64,000 bases of DNA, from NCBI GenBank assembly GCA_948099385.1, contig CANUEZ040000163.1, positions 5,262,001 to 5,326,000 of the forward strand, read 5' to 3'. The translations under genes and the position numbers were made by a program. Positions 24,261 through 36,800 of this stretch are shown one piece after another. Source of the stretch: Fasciola hepatica. Taxonomy: Eukaryota; Platyhelminthes; Trematoda; Plagiorchiida; Fasciolidae. Every line of letters begins with the position of its first letter. Positions within the stretch are counted from its first letter, which is position 1. The notes beneath the pieces are model-generated. The model worked only from the letters and a program-made list of their open reading frames with translations, had not been told where the DNA came from and ran no database searches.

Positions 24261-25874
24261 CTACAAAGAAGTGTTTCAAACACAAAAATATGTGAACCTC
24301 GTCGCGGATCATTTTGACAATCCGTTCATTTTGAACGAACTGTGGATAGAATCGGGGTGCTCACAAATGCGTCTGCCTTATGAAGCAGTTACTGAAGAAG
24401 CTCATTTTTGTGGCCTTGAGGTTGCCACACCCGACAGGTCAGTTGACACGGGCTGCGAAAAATAATGACCGACCACAATGATAAGGCGTTATTGGAAATA
24501 TTGTGAACAAAGTAGAATTCGTCGTGCTCATAAGAAGACATTTTCCCGTCTACCAGGCCTGAATCTATTCTAGGATTGTGTTTTCTCGGTAGAATTGTGA
24601 ACCAGATCGTGTCCCGCGAGACTCTGTACCTCTTGCTGATTTGGACGAATCTATCCATCTGTTGTAAGGTTTTACACCTAGACGACCACTAGAATATCCA
24701 GCGATTTCATTATACAGTCTCCTGTTAAGATTTTTGATTTCATTTAGATTAGGAATTCATTCCTGCAGTGTAAACAAGATAATATCACGAGTTTCGCACA
24801 AAAAGGTAAATCCTCTGCGGAGAAGCAAATTTGCTTTTTGGAGGTCAACCATTTTCAAGACCCTGTTGTTGGGATAATTTTAAAAATAACGATTTGGCAT
24901 GTTCTTTAGTCGACCTACCGGATCAGATAGTTGTTACGTACAGAGTATTTCCAGAAATGTGTGGTAATTCGTTTTAGTTATATTCAAAGAAACACAAACA
25001 AGCCAGTCCGCTTAAACGGTAATAATGTGACAGTGCAAAAGACCTACTTGGCTCAGTGTCAATTGTCGTGCAACTGGTTGGCATACACGATCGCGTGCTT
25101 GTATGATCACCTGTCATTATGACATGATTGTGTGTTTTTATAGGTTTGTATACCTATCGAGCTGAACTAACCACGTACGGATGCGTCTTGCTTCCTGCAT
25201 CTTGGCTGACACAAATGAACTCTATACTGGTTATGAAGGCTGTTTGGCATGTTGATTCAGCCGATAATTTTACGTCGACATCTTGCATATCCACGGCTTC
25301 AGCAGTCTGCCAGCCCTGATTCCAGCGATGTTTGGAGTACTTTTGCTTTATAAGTACCTCAAACTATCCACTCTCGTGCAACGGGTTCGGTCTGGTGATT
25401 GACAATCGACGGTACTTTAATTCCGTAGGACTCCGATAATTGCTGTCACATTCTTCAGTTTTCTGCACTTCCCATTCGCCGAGTTCATCGAAGACAGACT
25501 GTCAATGGGCGGTTGGTGAGCTCCTGATCCCCTCGTTCCTTATCGTTGCACTCAGTTGGTGCACTTGAACGGTGACCCGTTATCAACATTGAGTAACATC
25601 GGACTCCGAAATACTAGAACGTCGTTAATGGTTTCACGGTGGAATCGGTAGTTTTATTTCTATAATGAATAAATATTGATTTTCAGTGAGAATATGTATC
25701 ACCGTAGGTGAGAACGGGAAGTTTCACACGGTGACACAAAGGGATCCATTGCCGGATAATTTTTCACATATCAGCATACCAATGGGTCTGGAAAACGTTC
25801 AGAACTTTGCCAATTCAATCAAAGCAAACGATCTCTATAAATATCAGCGGATTTCGTTAAACGGCACTTTTTAA
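24261..25874 (+). CDS. Multi-exon gene, cysteine-containing protein of unknown function
   Basis: Exon a 24261-24437 (phase 2 to 2) includes FILNELWIESGCSQMRLPYE; exon b 24769-24805 (37 nt, 2 to 0) encodes VNKIISRVSHKK; exon c 24955-25018 (0 to 1) encodes KCVVIRFSYIQRNTNKPVRL; exon d starts at 25144 (phase 1) with LYTYRAELTTYGCVLLPASW. These four chain in phase at every junction, with acceptors CCTTCAG, CCTGCAG, TTCCAG and TTATAG. Exon e 25459-25515 (57 nt, ends GTGAGC) and terminal exon f 25687-25874 (RICITVGENGKFHTV to LNGTF, TAA) are well bordered, but the d-e link is unresolved and one more exon may exist. The N-terminal part lies upstream. The GCVLLPASW segment faintly recalls the start of a trypsin-like fold, without catalytic residues; not claimed. 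Confidence 0.55.
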
Positions 25875-25979
25875 CTGTAACTACAGACATTATAACCTCC
25901 GGTGAATCTATTTTATTGTCGAATGAATTCCCAATTGCTTTGCCTTCCAAACACAGACATGTAATTGGCTTGGGAGTGA

Positions 25980-27189
25980 TCACCTGTCACGGTCCATAAA
26001 ATCTCTTTCCATCATTTTCACCAACATCGCGATGATAGCTTTCACTGCAGGTGAGGTGATATCCCATTTATATGTGCAACGGTCCGTGCAATAGCCTGCT
26101 GGGGGACAGGTGAGACCACCCAGCGCATTGCGTGATTGAACGACAAATGAGCAGGGACAGATTGAGAAGAACACTAAGATTACAGCATTAGTCAAAATTG
26201 TGTGTATATCTGTCTGCACAAACTCAGTCAATCCTTGAGCGTAACTTTGTTGGCTCTGTATAGAACCTAGAGGCTCATCAAATAACCAGTTCATTAAAAG
26301 TGATTATGGCAGTCGGACGCGTAATTCATGCACCTGATACCAAGAAACACACGTGGAGCCGAGATGATTGGTATTTTGTAGCCGAAGCGCTCGGCTTCAA
26401 GGTAAAAAACTGCAATGATCTGCGTTATCATAGAAAATTGCCTGCTCATAGTGGGAGCTGTTCCAAACCCTTGTTTGATCATGAAGTGAAGCGAACAGTT
26501 TCCTGGATTACGGTGAAATCCACACTAATGTTTTCGGCGCTTCAATGATATTCCGATAACGAAAAATATCGACTCTGCCATCTCAACGTGTTCTCACAGT
26601 CTCAGTTTTGTTATGCAACCGGATAGTGTCACTCTTCGGTTCAAACTCCGTCCGTTTCACTTCATATACTTTAACACCATCCTGCCGTCAATTTGCATGA
26701 CTTCATGAATCACGCAGCCGTATTGCTCAGTAGGTAATAATTTCCCAGTATCGCTCACATCAAATAGCAGTATGGTCTCCACATTTCAGTCTGTCGGCAA
26801 TTCTCGTATATCATGGATGACCAACAGTCTGTTATTACTTTCAAAGGCCACAAATGACTCCTTTTGATTGTTTACAAACTCCGTTTTACGGCATGTGCAT
26901 CCGGTACTCTTCCGTCTATCCATTTCCTCTGATAGTAGCACTGATACAAGTGAGGGCACAATTTTAGCATCTCTAGTGGCAAACGGTCTGGATGATTGAT
27001 GTTGTGGCGCATAAATCCATCGAGTTGGTTGCAGAATTCCAATACAGGAAAGGCATGTGACCATATGTCATTGGACGTGGGGTTAATAACTGCCCCCGCA
27101 AACAGAGTTTTTGTGACTTTTGAAGGCATTTTTTGATCGCTAAGAGGGAGACCACAGGACATATTGTCGCAAAACCCCTCCATGAATGG
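25980..27189 (-). pseudogene. Frame-broken coding remnant, unidentified, convergent with the gene above
   Basis: Minus-strand coding-like sequence runs about 1.2 kb with little sign of introns but with frame changes. 27189-26890 gives 100 codons (CNQLDGFMRHNINHPDRL, LKLCPHLYQCYYQRKWIDG). A second frame continues over a TGA at 26788-26786 into TILLFDVSDTGKLLPTEQYG and stops at 26657. A third frame gives VYEVKRTEFEPKSDTIRL and then RVWNSSHYEQAIFYDNAD. The end, from 26098 after CTGTCCCCCAG, reads GYCTDRCTYKWDITSP and closes at TGA 25980. A TTTATT at 25911 on the plus strand gives AATAAA downstream. It is a processed or degraded gene, or several exons misread as one. Family not recognised. Confidence 0.45.
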
Positions 27190-30100
27190 CTGGTTATAGT
27201 GAAAGCACAATTATTTGTTCTACGTTGATCCAGTCATGTACTTAAATAAAACGTGCTTATCAGGCACTTGCACCGATAACTTTCGATAGTAACTGAGGTG
27301 TACATTATGGCTCTGCAACATGCACGAAAGGATACGCTAAAATCTGTGAGAAATCCACCGAATGATTTAAATAATTTTCAGTTGTATAGGAGTAGTTCCA
27401 CAAAACTCACGTATGTACTTGATATTATAATCGACCTACAAGAAGTGAATCGTTGAGTTGCAAACTTCCACATACCCAGATGGTTTTGGAACATTTTGGA
27501 CCCATCACCTGGAGCATGATTATAATGAAAACGTTTCTACCATGCGTTGAATTCGCTTTTTACTGAAGTATTCATGATTATGAGCTAAGATTTCATGAAA
27601 CCCATAAATAAAAAAGTGATTTAATTATGTTTCCGTTCATTCGAGATGACATGCACCTGGTACACATGTTCCTCAGAGTCAAATTCAAAAGTAAAAAGTA
27701 TTAACATAAAAGGTTTGATAGGTAATCCACTGATTACATTTACAACTTGGAAATCTGGCGACAGGGTTGGATGTATTTTCATATTCGTCAATTGAACTTT
27801 TGGAGAACAGAGCTATATTTTAGCTAACCCATCAGCCATTCAACGACTTTAGAATTATACCCATCAACGTCCGGACTGATTTCCGTTGCACGTGAACATT
27901 AAATAGAAAATATTGCTACTGAAAACTACCCAAAGTTTTGTAAGGGCTTTACAGGAATGATAGCATCCTGAATGTAGACCGGCTGTCTTTTGAAAACAGT
28001 GAAAATTGCAAGGGCTTAATCAAGTCTTCTGATTATCTTCCGGATTCTGCAATTTCGGAAAGTTTTGGCTTCCCCGTGATACCATTCACCGCCAAACTCC
28101 ATTGTCAGCAGAATGGAAGTAAAGAGCAGAGATGGATGTGCTGGTGAAATAGGATTTTGCTCGAGTCGCTTGACAACCACGGAATTTCGCTGTACAAACT
28201 GTCGTCTCAAAACCAGAATTTTGATGTATAGCATAATGATAAATGTCTGTGATCACAAAACTATCCCAGGAAGGAACAAATGGAACTTAACATATGATTT
28301 CTCCAGTATCAGACAAAGAACCATCCTGGATTGCTGTGTTATCCATGTCAGGTAAAAGTTTGAAACTTGGTTTGTGCTGAACAATGCTGAACAATGCTAC
28401 CTCTGATTCACCGAAATATTCCAGATGAGAAAAATGGACTTGGTGTTAGCCATACAATTGAGTAAAACTGTCCTTTCACGAGAAATGAATTGTATTTTGT
28501 TTAGTTCTGGAAGAGTTCTCGGTAAGTCGGTATTTTGCATTGGCGGAAAACTACATCATGGCGGTTTTTATTCGTATATCAGATTGAAATTTTGTTAGGA
28601 GAAACCTTGGCATTGTGAAACATTTCTCCCTAATCATGGAAGGTAAACCTTCTAAAGAACACGTTGATTGTGAGTGGAACTCGTCTTTAGAAGGTGATTG
28701 ATTCAGGCCCCAAGGTGTGTCAAATGTGGAACCGCTTCGTTTTCGAATTCCACATACCACTGAATGAAATTATTATTTTGAAACATTTTTGAAAATGTGC
28801 GACCGATCAGCAGCGGCTTCAAATGCGTCACTGTATAGCTTGCAGTTTTTTATTCCCTTTTTCAGTTGATGCTCTGCTTGTTATTCTGGGTGATGCAACC
28901 CAGTGATTCAATGGACCACCGAAACTACATCCAACCATCTGCGTTTTCAGATAGGATGTACTCATAAAAGCTAACATCAGAACCGGCAATCACTTGATGG
29001 CACTCGGCTTAATCAGGAGTGATCGGAACCCACCTAATTCAGCAGAAAGCTCATCATTCTTGAAGTGCAATCAGGGCTGTTATTTTCATAGACCAAATTC
29101 TATATTAACTGGGGAATTTCATGTGTGCCCGTTGTAGGAGAGAATGTTGGTTCCAAACACTTCATGACATAATTTCTCCTAGAACAACACAGCTGCAACC
29201 TTTAGCTAGAAGCTGCAGTGTGTGTTGTATGGTAGCTTGCTGATCCGTTCACATTAGATGAATTATGTGAAAGAAAGCACAAGCTAGGGATACACATTAT
29301 CTTAGTTTTTAACAGGAACACACTGGATGGTGACAGGTCACTTCCGTGTCATTTTCTTCGTCAATAGTGACTACGAAAACACAATCATGTATCGTCATGT
29401 ATTGTGCAAGAATATGGACAGGTAGGTATATGTGAGACGTGTGCGAATATGTGAGCTGGGTTTTACTTGGATGCCCAAAATGGAGTAGGTATTTGCCTTG
29501 CGAGGCTCTATCTCCGATGAATTACATCGGAGATGTCCCCATGAAGCATTGGCCTGAAACTGAAGATGGCATCATTTGGAAGATGGTGATTAGGACGAGG
29601 GTTTATTTACAACTTGGAGTGGTGTTTGAAGCAACTTTATATTCCATACAATCTAGTAGCACATGACACGACCCCTCTCTGGGAAAACAGATCGAAGCCA
29701 CGATAATGAGCTACGGCCTCATGTATTGATGAGCCGCACCAGCCAAGTCACCGTACCATCAACGGGTCAACGTGGTGTATTGTGTAGTGGAACTCAGTAA
29801 CGGTTCTGGTTGTAGTTGAGTATAAATAGATGCGGAATGGTCGTGATTTTGAGCACCTGCTTAGCACCTTTCTACTTTTCAGTGGTGAGTTGATGCAGCG
29901 ATGTTAAGGGTTATTGATTTTGCATAGCAATTCTATATAGTTATCTAGAATCAAAAATCGTTGGGAAACCCTTTTCCATTGAGAACCACAGAACGTTATC
30001 TAAAGTGGCGAACAGGTACACAATTGTCGGTGATTAAATAACAAATTGTCAGAAAAATTCGTAATTATATCAAGAATGAACCATCTGGAAAACCCAACTC

Positions 30101-30739
30101 GGGGGCCATAAGAATGCCTGGAAGTGCATACACGGAAATATGAGGAATTGCAAGAAGCAAGAATATCGCTCTCCAAGACTGAATTCACTGTCACTTGAAT
30201 TATTATTTTCATGGTGCATCTGTGGTGCTTCTGTGGTCGTAGCTCTCTCCGCCAGCGTGGTAGATGGCATAGGATAAAACAACTTATTGGTTACACTACG
30301 GAAAATGCAAGATGATGGATAGTTCATACGCATTCTTGTAGAATCTAATCGGAAACGCTAACTTTTGTGGTCCGATAGATTTCGCATAAATGAATAATGT
30401 ATATAATAATGTTTATTTCCTATCGTTACAAATAATGTAACTCGAAAGGTAAAAACTTCAGACTCACAAACATAAATAGAGCAATTTGTATTAAGGTGAT
30501 TAGGCAATGTAGAAAATGACTAAACTGACAGGCTACTACATTTTATCCGCAACAAAGTTAACACCAATTTTTGTCACAACACGGTATTCTGGTCAAACAG
30601 TTGATTTCTGCACCAGTGCCTCGAGAAACATGAAGTTTCTTCTGGTTGCATATAGGGGACAAATGTTTTCCACGAAGATATAAATGTACTGTATTTTACT
30701 AGTTGGTGATTAGACGGAAACTAACTTGCTTACCGAAAA
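27190..30739. other. Mostly non-coding stretch
   Basis: Short protein-like open frames occur at 28016-28110 (-) (GGEWYHGEAKTFRN) and 28551-28720 (-), but without consistent splice borders. Nothing else supported. Confidence 0.35.
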
Positions 30740-30800
30740 AAAAATTGGAAATTTCACTTCATTTTTCACATCCAAAGTCCAACACAGCGATCGGGATTTT
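30740..30800 (-). mobile_element. 3' fragment of the 300-bp tRNA-related repeat
   Basis: On the minus strand, GGACTTTGGATGTGAAAAAT matches the end of the copies at 30835-31145 and 57130-57430. Only the 3' tip is present, in the opposite orientation to the adjacent copy. Confidence 0.5.
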
Positions 30801-30834
30801 CCGCTTCATATGATTCAGATTTTCGCTCAAATGA

Positions 30835-31145
30835 TGACATTTATAATCACATTTCAGCGCCCGTTGGATCATGTTCAGTCGAATGCTGTTCATCCAATTG
30901 GGAATTGATGGACGAGTGTACCCCAGTAATTAAAACCGGGACTGATGGTAGGTTCCATTAGAATAGGGGTTCAAGCATCATCAGATGTGAACTTGCGTTT
31001 TTCACACCAAAATGGCCTTACCGCGACGGCCCATTTAGATGAACATCTGCCTGGTAAGAGCAGTGTCGTTGGTTCCACCTAGGCTCGTGTCATTGGACTT
31101 CTGGATGTGAAAAATGCAAGTGGATTTTCCGTTATAGAAGATTCA
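30835..31145 (+). mobile_element. tRNA-related repeat, copy 1
   Basis: Landmarks GTTCAGTCGA, GCTGTTCATCC, AGTAATTAAAACC, ACTTGCGTT, GAACATCT, GGTAAG, GGATGTGAAAAA and ATTTTCCGTTATA occur in the same order as in the minus-strand repeat at 57130-57430. The central part of that other copy has A-box and B-box-like sequence; in this copy the tRNA-like region is more decayed. Together they define a dispersed repeat of about 300 bp. Confidence 0.6.
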
Positions 31146-33399
31146 GTCCTCCTGTGCCAATAATGCATTCTAATAATGAAAAATATATTCCAAACTGTGT
31201 TGCCCTATAAAATATAAGACCTACTGGAAAATTGTAGCAAATAAGTGACAATCTGATTGAGGCTTACTTTGAAGAGGAATAGAAAACCGGCAACTGTGTC
31301 GTGTGTGGGTTTTTTCAAATATATTGTCGGGATAAATCCATACCCTGGAATCTGAAGCTCTTAGAAACATTGTCGGCCAGCACAAAAGACACACATTTAT
31401 GCGAATACGTTGTCAAGAATACAAAAACGGTTAAAACAAAGAATATCGACAGAAAACTAGTTTGTGAATAAGAATCAGAGTTAAGTGTAACAGGATTTGT
31501 TGAGATAAAATACGTTTGTCCGGTTCCAGATCAATCAGACGTTGATATGTTCAGGAGATCTGTACGGTCCCAATAAATGCCTTATTTGAAGAAAGTGGTA
31601 AATAGCACTTCGGGTATTCGTTTGTCTCGTGGTAATATGAATGTTTGAGGCATGTCGCTGAAAAAGCAATCTTATGCACCCAATAGTCATCCAGAATATT
31701 TACACGAAGCACTCATCACCCAGTGTTGGGTCTTCGTATCTGATTATATTCCCTAACAGCCATGCCAAGAGGAACCAATTTACTGGGGGTCTCGTGAAAC
31801 GTAAAAGGGTCCAACTTACGACCGACAGGGATGGTGCGTGTTTCACTCTACTCAGCTTCGGGCATTCCTCCGGAAGCTGAGTGCACATCTCAATGCTCAG
31901 CTAGGGAACTGCATGCAAATAAATGACGTGCACCAATGGGTCTTCAAAAAATCAAAATGAACATCCGGGAATCTCTGCATTTCTGCATGACTACGGGTCA
32001 AGTTATCAAACGTTGCCAACCGGACATTCTCATAAATTACCCACTCCACCTTATCTGTGTCCATGGCAGTCTCATTCATCACGGCCCGCGATTCCCCTTG
32101 AGAAGGGTCCGAAAGGCCACAAACTTTCCGGGCTTGATCATTTCTATACCAACATTGTACCATTCAAAATATTCTTCAGAATACTTAAGAGTTCCCAGGT
32201 CTGCCACCTTTAGTGAAACCAGATAATGATCCTTTCGGAAAACATTTTAGAATCCAAATTTTATGGATGAAAATGCCCGAAATAATAAGAGTTACAACGC
32301 GACAAATATCAGTTAATTACCGGTGATAGGGTCAACGATAAAACAGTCAGAGAGTATTCGGTATTCATTCAATCGCGTGATGCAACGACATGGTTTGCAT
32401 GGCATACTGCAATTCTTTACTTTCCATTTGTACAATTCCTGTGCGATCCCTGTCTTTCCATGCAAGTCGAACAAAAGGCTATTTGTTAGAGTGGTGTAGG
32501 CATACCCCGACAAAATAACGTCCTATCCCGTGGATAAAATATGAACATTTATGCTAATTGCGGATTCGATCATCTCACTGGGGTGTGCAACTACTGAGAT
32601 TGCGAGTGCGAGCGAGTTTGCAATTCATCTAACCTTTTTGGGTTCAGACATAATCTCCTTGTTTGTCATCATGTGCCCTTGAAACGAGATGGACAACATT
32701 CCTTGTTGAAACCGATCTCTACTCAGTCGGGTGCCTTGCTGGAGCCTGTGACTAGGAAACCTTCCAGGATGCAAGTCGTGCTCTTGCGGGTTTTACTGTA
32801 GATTCATATGTCATCTGTAGCGAGAATCGCGAGTTTCACATTATCTAGAGTGTTAATTGTGCTTTTCTATAGCAATGTTACTGGATATTTTGACACCGAA
32901 GGGCAACGAAATTCAATGAAAACCACCAGGAAGGGATACCATAATTGATTCGAAAATTTGATTCCTCATCCCACCTGAGCAGTCACAATTTCGAAGATAA
33001 ATTTTGCTTTCTTGAAAGAACGTTCTTGATTCGAGTCCACGATAGTACCCTCAAATATCGGCAGTAGGTATTGCCCCCTTCTGAGCACCATGTTCAGATA
33101 ATCAGGATTCATGCACAGGTGAATCGCTGATCATTCCTCTATGTGATCACATTCTGGCTAATGCAATCTTCTGGATCGTCAAACGATGCAGCTCACAAAT
33201 CAAAGTGACGGGCAAACTGAGTAAAACATCAATAACTGGCCATGCAACGGGCAAAATACAATCATTCTTGACACAAATATTTCTCCGTAGTAATACCCAA
33301 GTCAAAAGGTGAGCATCAAGGAATACGGCATGAAAATGTATGTTCTTTCCAAAATATTGACGAAACAAATGAGTATTAGAGCAGCAGGATGTCGTATTT
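31146..33399. other. Unassigned stretch
   Basis: Overlapping open frames on both strands at 31670-32230 and a minus-strand frame at 33147-33443 were examined. None shows a recognisable domain; part of the last lies next to and overlaps a SINE. The higher coding look at 31.7-32.2 kb may reflect an old transposon that could not be identified. Confidence 0.3.
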
Positions 33400-33625
33400 T
33401 TATGATATGGTTCATCATGCATTGGCAGTGCCAAGCTCTTCATTGAAAACCGTGAAAGCTTTGTACAACTGCTTCATCCTTGTTAGGACTCATCAGCAAT
33501 ACACATTCAACGATCCCTGAATGGGACTCAAACTGGAGGTAGACGACTGTGATTTGGCAAATAACCACCAATCTATCCGGAGTGGCACTCAACCGTGTTT
33601 TGAACATGATCACTGCATGATGTAG
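33400..33625 (-). mobile_element. tRNA-related SINE with decayed hammerhead
   Basis: On the minus strand the sequence aligns by eye along its length with the SINE at 42600-42885: CTACATCATGCAGTG, ATGTTCAAAAC, CCGGATAG, CAGTTTGAGTCC (B-box region), then the hammerhead region and a 3' tail ending GATGAACCATATCATA. It lies head-to-head with the plus-strand copy that starts at about 33684. Confidence 0.68.
33458..33502 (-). ncRNA. Hammerhead ribozyme, decayed core
   Basis: Minus strand: GTATTG, CTGATGAG, stem II TCC-TAACAA-GGA, then TGAAGC where CGAAAC is required, AGTT, GTA and CAAAGC. The first core box is intact. The second has C to T before G12 and A to G at the last core A. Stem I keeps only three pairs (TTG with CAA). 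Cleavage is unlikely. Confidence 0.6.
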
Positions 33626-33683
33626 CGCCCTCAAGCTATTCGTTCGCTGTGCGGGGAACGGGCCTTCTCCATTCAAAGACAAT

Positions 33684-33850
33684 GACGGAGTGGTGACATA
33701 TCATGTGGTGCATAAGTCCAATAGACTGTTGACAGTCAGCCCAGGTAGACTGATTGTTAGGTGTTCGACTCACAATCGTTCACCCCGGGTTCAATTCGCA
33801 GTGTGAGCTCGGTGGATTTGTAATGACACGAAAATGTCACGTTATGACAA
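33684..33850 (+). mobile_element. tRNA-related SINE, 5' part
   Basis: ATATCATGTGGTG, GACTGTTGACAGTCAG, AGGTGTTCGA, TCACAATCGTTCA and GGGTTCAATTCGC (B-box) match the 5' part of the 42600-42885 SINE in order. The hammerhead region is not recognisable downstream, so it is truncated or diverged after about 33800. Confidence 0.62.
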
Positions 33851-36800
33851 CGTATAGCTCTTGAATTGCATCCAACTCCAGTTTTGGCTGTCGATGGGTC
33901 TCAGTCACAATGAAATTGACAATTCATTCGACGGTATTCTTGGGCGTTCTGACTTCTGATTTCGCCTCATCTGTGATATCAGTTTCAATTTCGTTTCAAA
34001 TTTCTAAACTGGTGGTAAAACCGCAACTGACCACCGAATCAATGAAATATGTGGGGGTTACATTCCACAAAACATCCGAATACATTCGAACAAATCAGGT
34101 TCTGTGTTCACCAAATAGTTCGTGAACAGTTTTCTTCCGGGAGATGCTGTCTGGCTTGCCTCTGCCGAAATATTGTCTCCATTTTTGGGCAATGAGTAGC
34201 ACACAGGAACATATCCATTCTACATACCGTGATTGTAACATGTCTTACCCTAAGTCGATCAATATTCTTGCCGTTTCTGTTTCCACATCCATGGAACATG
34301 TTTACTCCGAGAGGGGTCATTTTTATAGCGTTCATATCGCTCGTTGTTGCACATTCTTCAAGGTGATTCACTGGAATAGTAGTGGCCTTTTTGACTTTTC
34401 AAACAACAACACAAATTTTCAGATCGAGTTATGACAGAAGCAAAACATTTGAAGGCTATATTTGTGCAAACCTCCAACTGCATCCAACTGTCCTTCATAC
34501 ATTCACTAAAGTAAATGAGCTGATTTTAGTATTCATAGTATTAACATAGGCTCTCAGTGTTCACTCTTCATCCATTCTGGAAACGTTCCAACACTTCATT
34601 GGACTGATTTAGTTGAACTTCCCTTACTACAAAGCACGGTCTTCAAGTTCTCTCGGTCATTACAGGCATCAAAGGAAACCGTATACCATAGTCTTCTGAT
34701 CTCATCTCCCAAACAGTGACGTGGCATGTCCATCAGGCAATTTTTATTCCAAAAGCGGACACAAGTGAAAGGCTAAATATTGTTGTTTATGCTTCAATAA
34801 CCTCCGTTCTTCGGTGAGACAGTTCTGATCAATCAGATCCAACTGCTCTGGGATGTGAGAGTGCGAATGTTGTGGATTTGTTCATCGACAAAAAGCTGTG
34901 GGGTTCTTCCATTTTACCTGACACCGTAGTCCAGTCCATCCCACCAACTCCAGTAAGGAGACTTCTGTTTCTGAATTATCTCGTTTTATGAGCACCAATG
35001 TACAGTTTCATAAAAATTCTTGGAGATCATATCCAAACTACTGCACATAAAATTATTTGTCCAAATCTTATTTATGATAGGCTCAACTGACTAGCTAGTC
35101 CGGTTAAAAACCCAACTGTGTGACTATATTTCCGTCGGTTTAAACAGCATTTTAGGCATAAACTTGACGGATCTAAATATTGTCCTCCATTCGAACGGGC
35201 GATGAATTGTTGTCTGCTGGCCAAGCCGCACTATAGATGATGTATTTGTCGATACATTTATACTTCTGAAGTTATACAAAGCAGTATGCGAGCTAACTAA
35301 ATTATTATTGGTTGTCGAATATTCCAGAATTCACAAACGCATTTCAAATACACGTGAGTGGACTCGAGCAACAATGAAAAAATTAGGAGAGGAGGTTTGA
35401 TTGGAATCACTATGAGTTCAGTTTTGAAATGAATAAGCATTCAGCTGATATACTCTACTCTGGGAGTAATTCATTCGACATATGAGAAAAATAGAACCGA
35501 ACGTTCTCAAAGCCGAGTGATAAATTACCATTCTCGGGCTCCATTGTGCGACCGTAGTCATGAAGCTATAAGACATGAGATGACACGAAATTTGTATAGG
35601 AGAGTATAAACAGCTGGGGAAAAAATAAAAGAGATCGAGACATGCACCAACAGAACCCCATCCAATAAATATTACTCAAAACTTAGTAATTCTATTCAAG
35701 TTCTCATGGTAATGGAAGCCTGGTTTTCGTCACAAACTGACTTCACCTTGACGTGGTTTTACACCTTTGTTACACAAGGGAATGTGCAGGACGGATTCCT
35801 GACTCTCGTTGCGGACACTCCAACGAATACCTACCATGTAAAGCATGAATATGCTGACCCGTTATTGGATTTTGTGACAATTAAACGTCAATGTTCACCG
35901 CATAGGAATTCAACCTAGAGCACTAGAATATTTTTACAAGCATTTCTCAAGCAACAGCGAAGAATAAATAATGCAAGAATGGTTGATAATCACTGAGCCA
36001 AAAGCAACACTAATATTCAAGACGGAAGCATTTCTGTAAAACTCAGCATGCCAATATTCGAGAGTGCTGCAAACATTGATTTGTATTTATTATGCCTGAG
36101 AGGTATCACTGTGGGAACATTTGCTTAATCAATGCTCCTATATCCAATTCATCCTCCTCCAGCAGTGTGAAGGAAGTTCCGCATATGCTTAGCGACTTTT
36201 GTGTTTTCCGAGAAGTTTTCTCCATGCAACCTCTCTTTCGGGATACATTTACTCCGACTTTTCAATTTGAAGCGACATTTCGAAAGATATATTTGGTTTT
36301 TACCCACTTATCCACAAAACATTTTCACGAATCCTGCACAACTTGTCGAAAGAGCGAACTTTGTCTACAGTCATTTTATCCATTATTCAGGCGTGTAATA
36401 AAGCAAATGTTTCAGGTCTACTGATGTGCAATATCTCTCAGAAAATGGAAACACCAAAAATATACAGCGGTTTTCCCATAGATTTTCTTCTTCCGCATGC
36501 CTCAATCATATTGTTGCAAGTCAGATTGATGACTTTATGAATTTTAAGGCAATAATTAGGGAGCACCTTCATATCTTTCGGTGTCACGAGATACAGTTTA
36601 TCAGATTTGACAAATTTCGGAAAGATTGAGGTTTTATAAGTAGTCCATTCCAATGAGGTTCGCATCCAAGTGTGGACGCAACTCTCATCTTCGTAGAGCG
36701 AGTGCTCTGCCTACTGTCAGCCATCAATTTACAGATGTGTTCTTCGTGGCGGAGGCCGTTTGCCCACATAATTTCACGTGTAACCTAGGCAGCTCAAACG

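Noticed and set aside
25144..25319. Trypsin-like protease start (GCVLLPASW)
   Set aside because: The catalytic His region is absent and the resemblance covers only a few residues.
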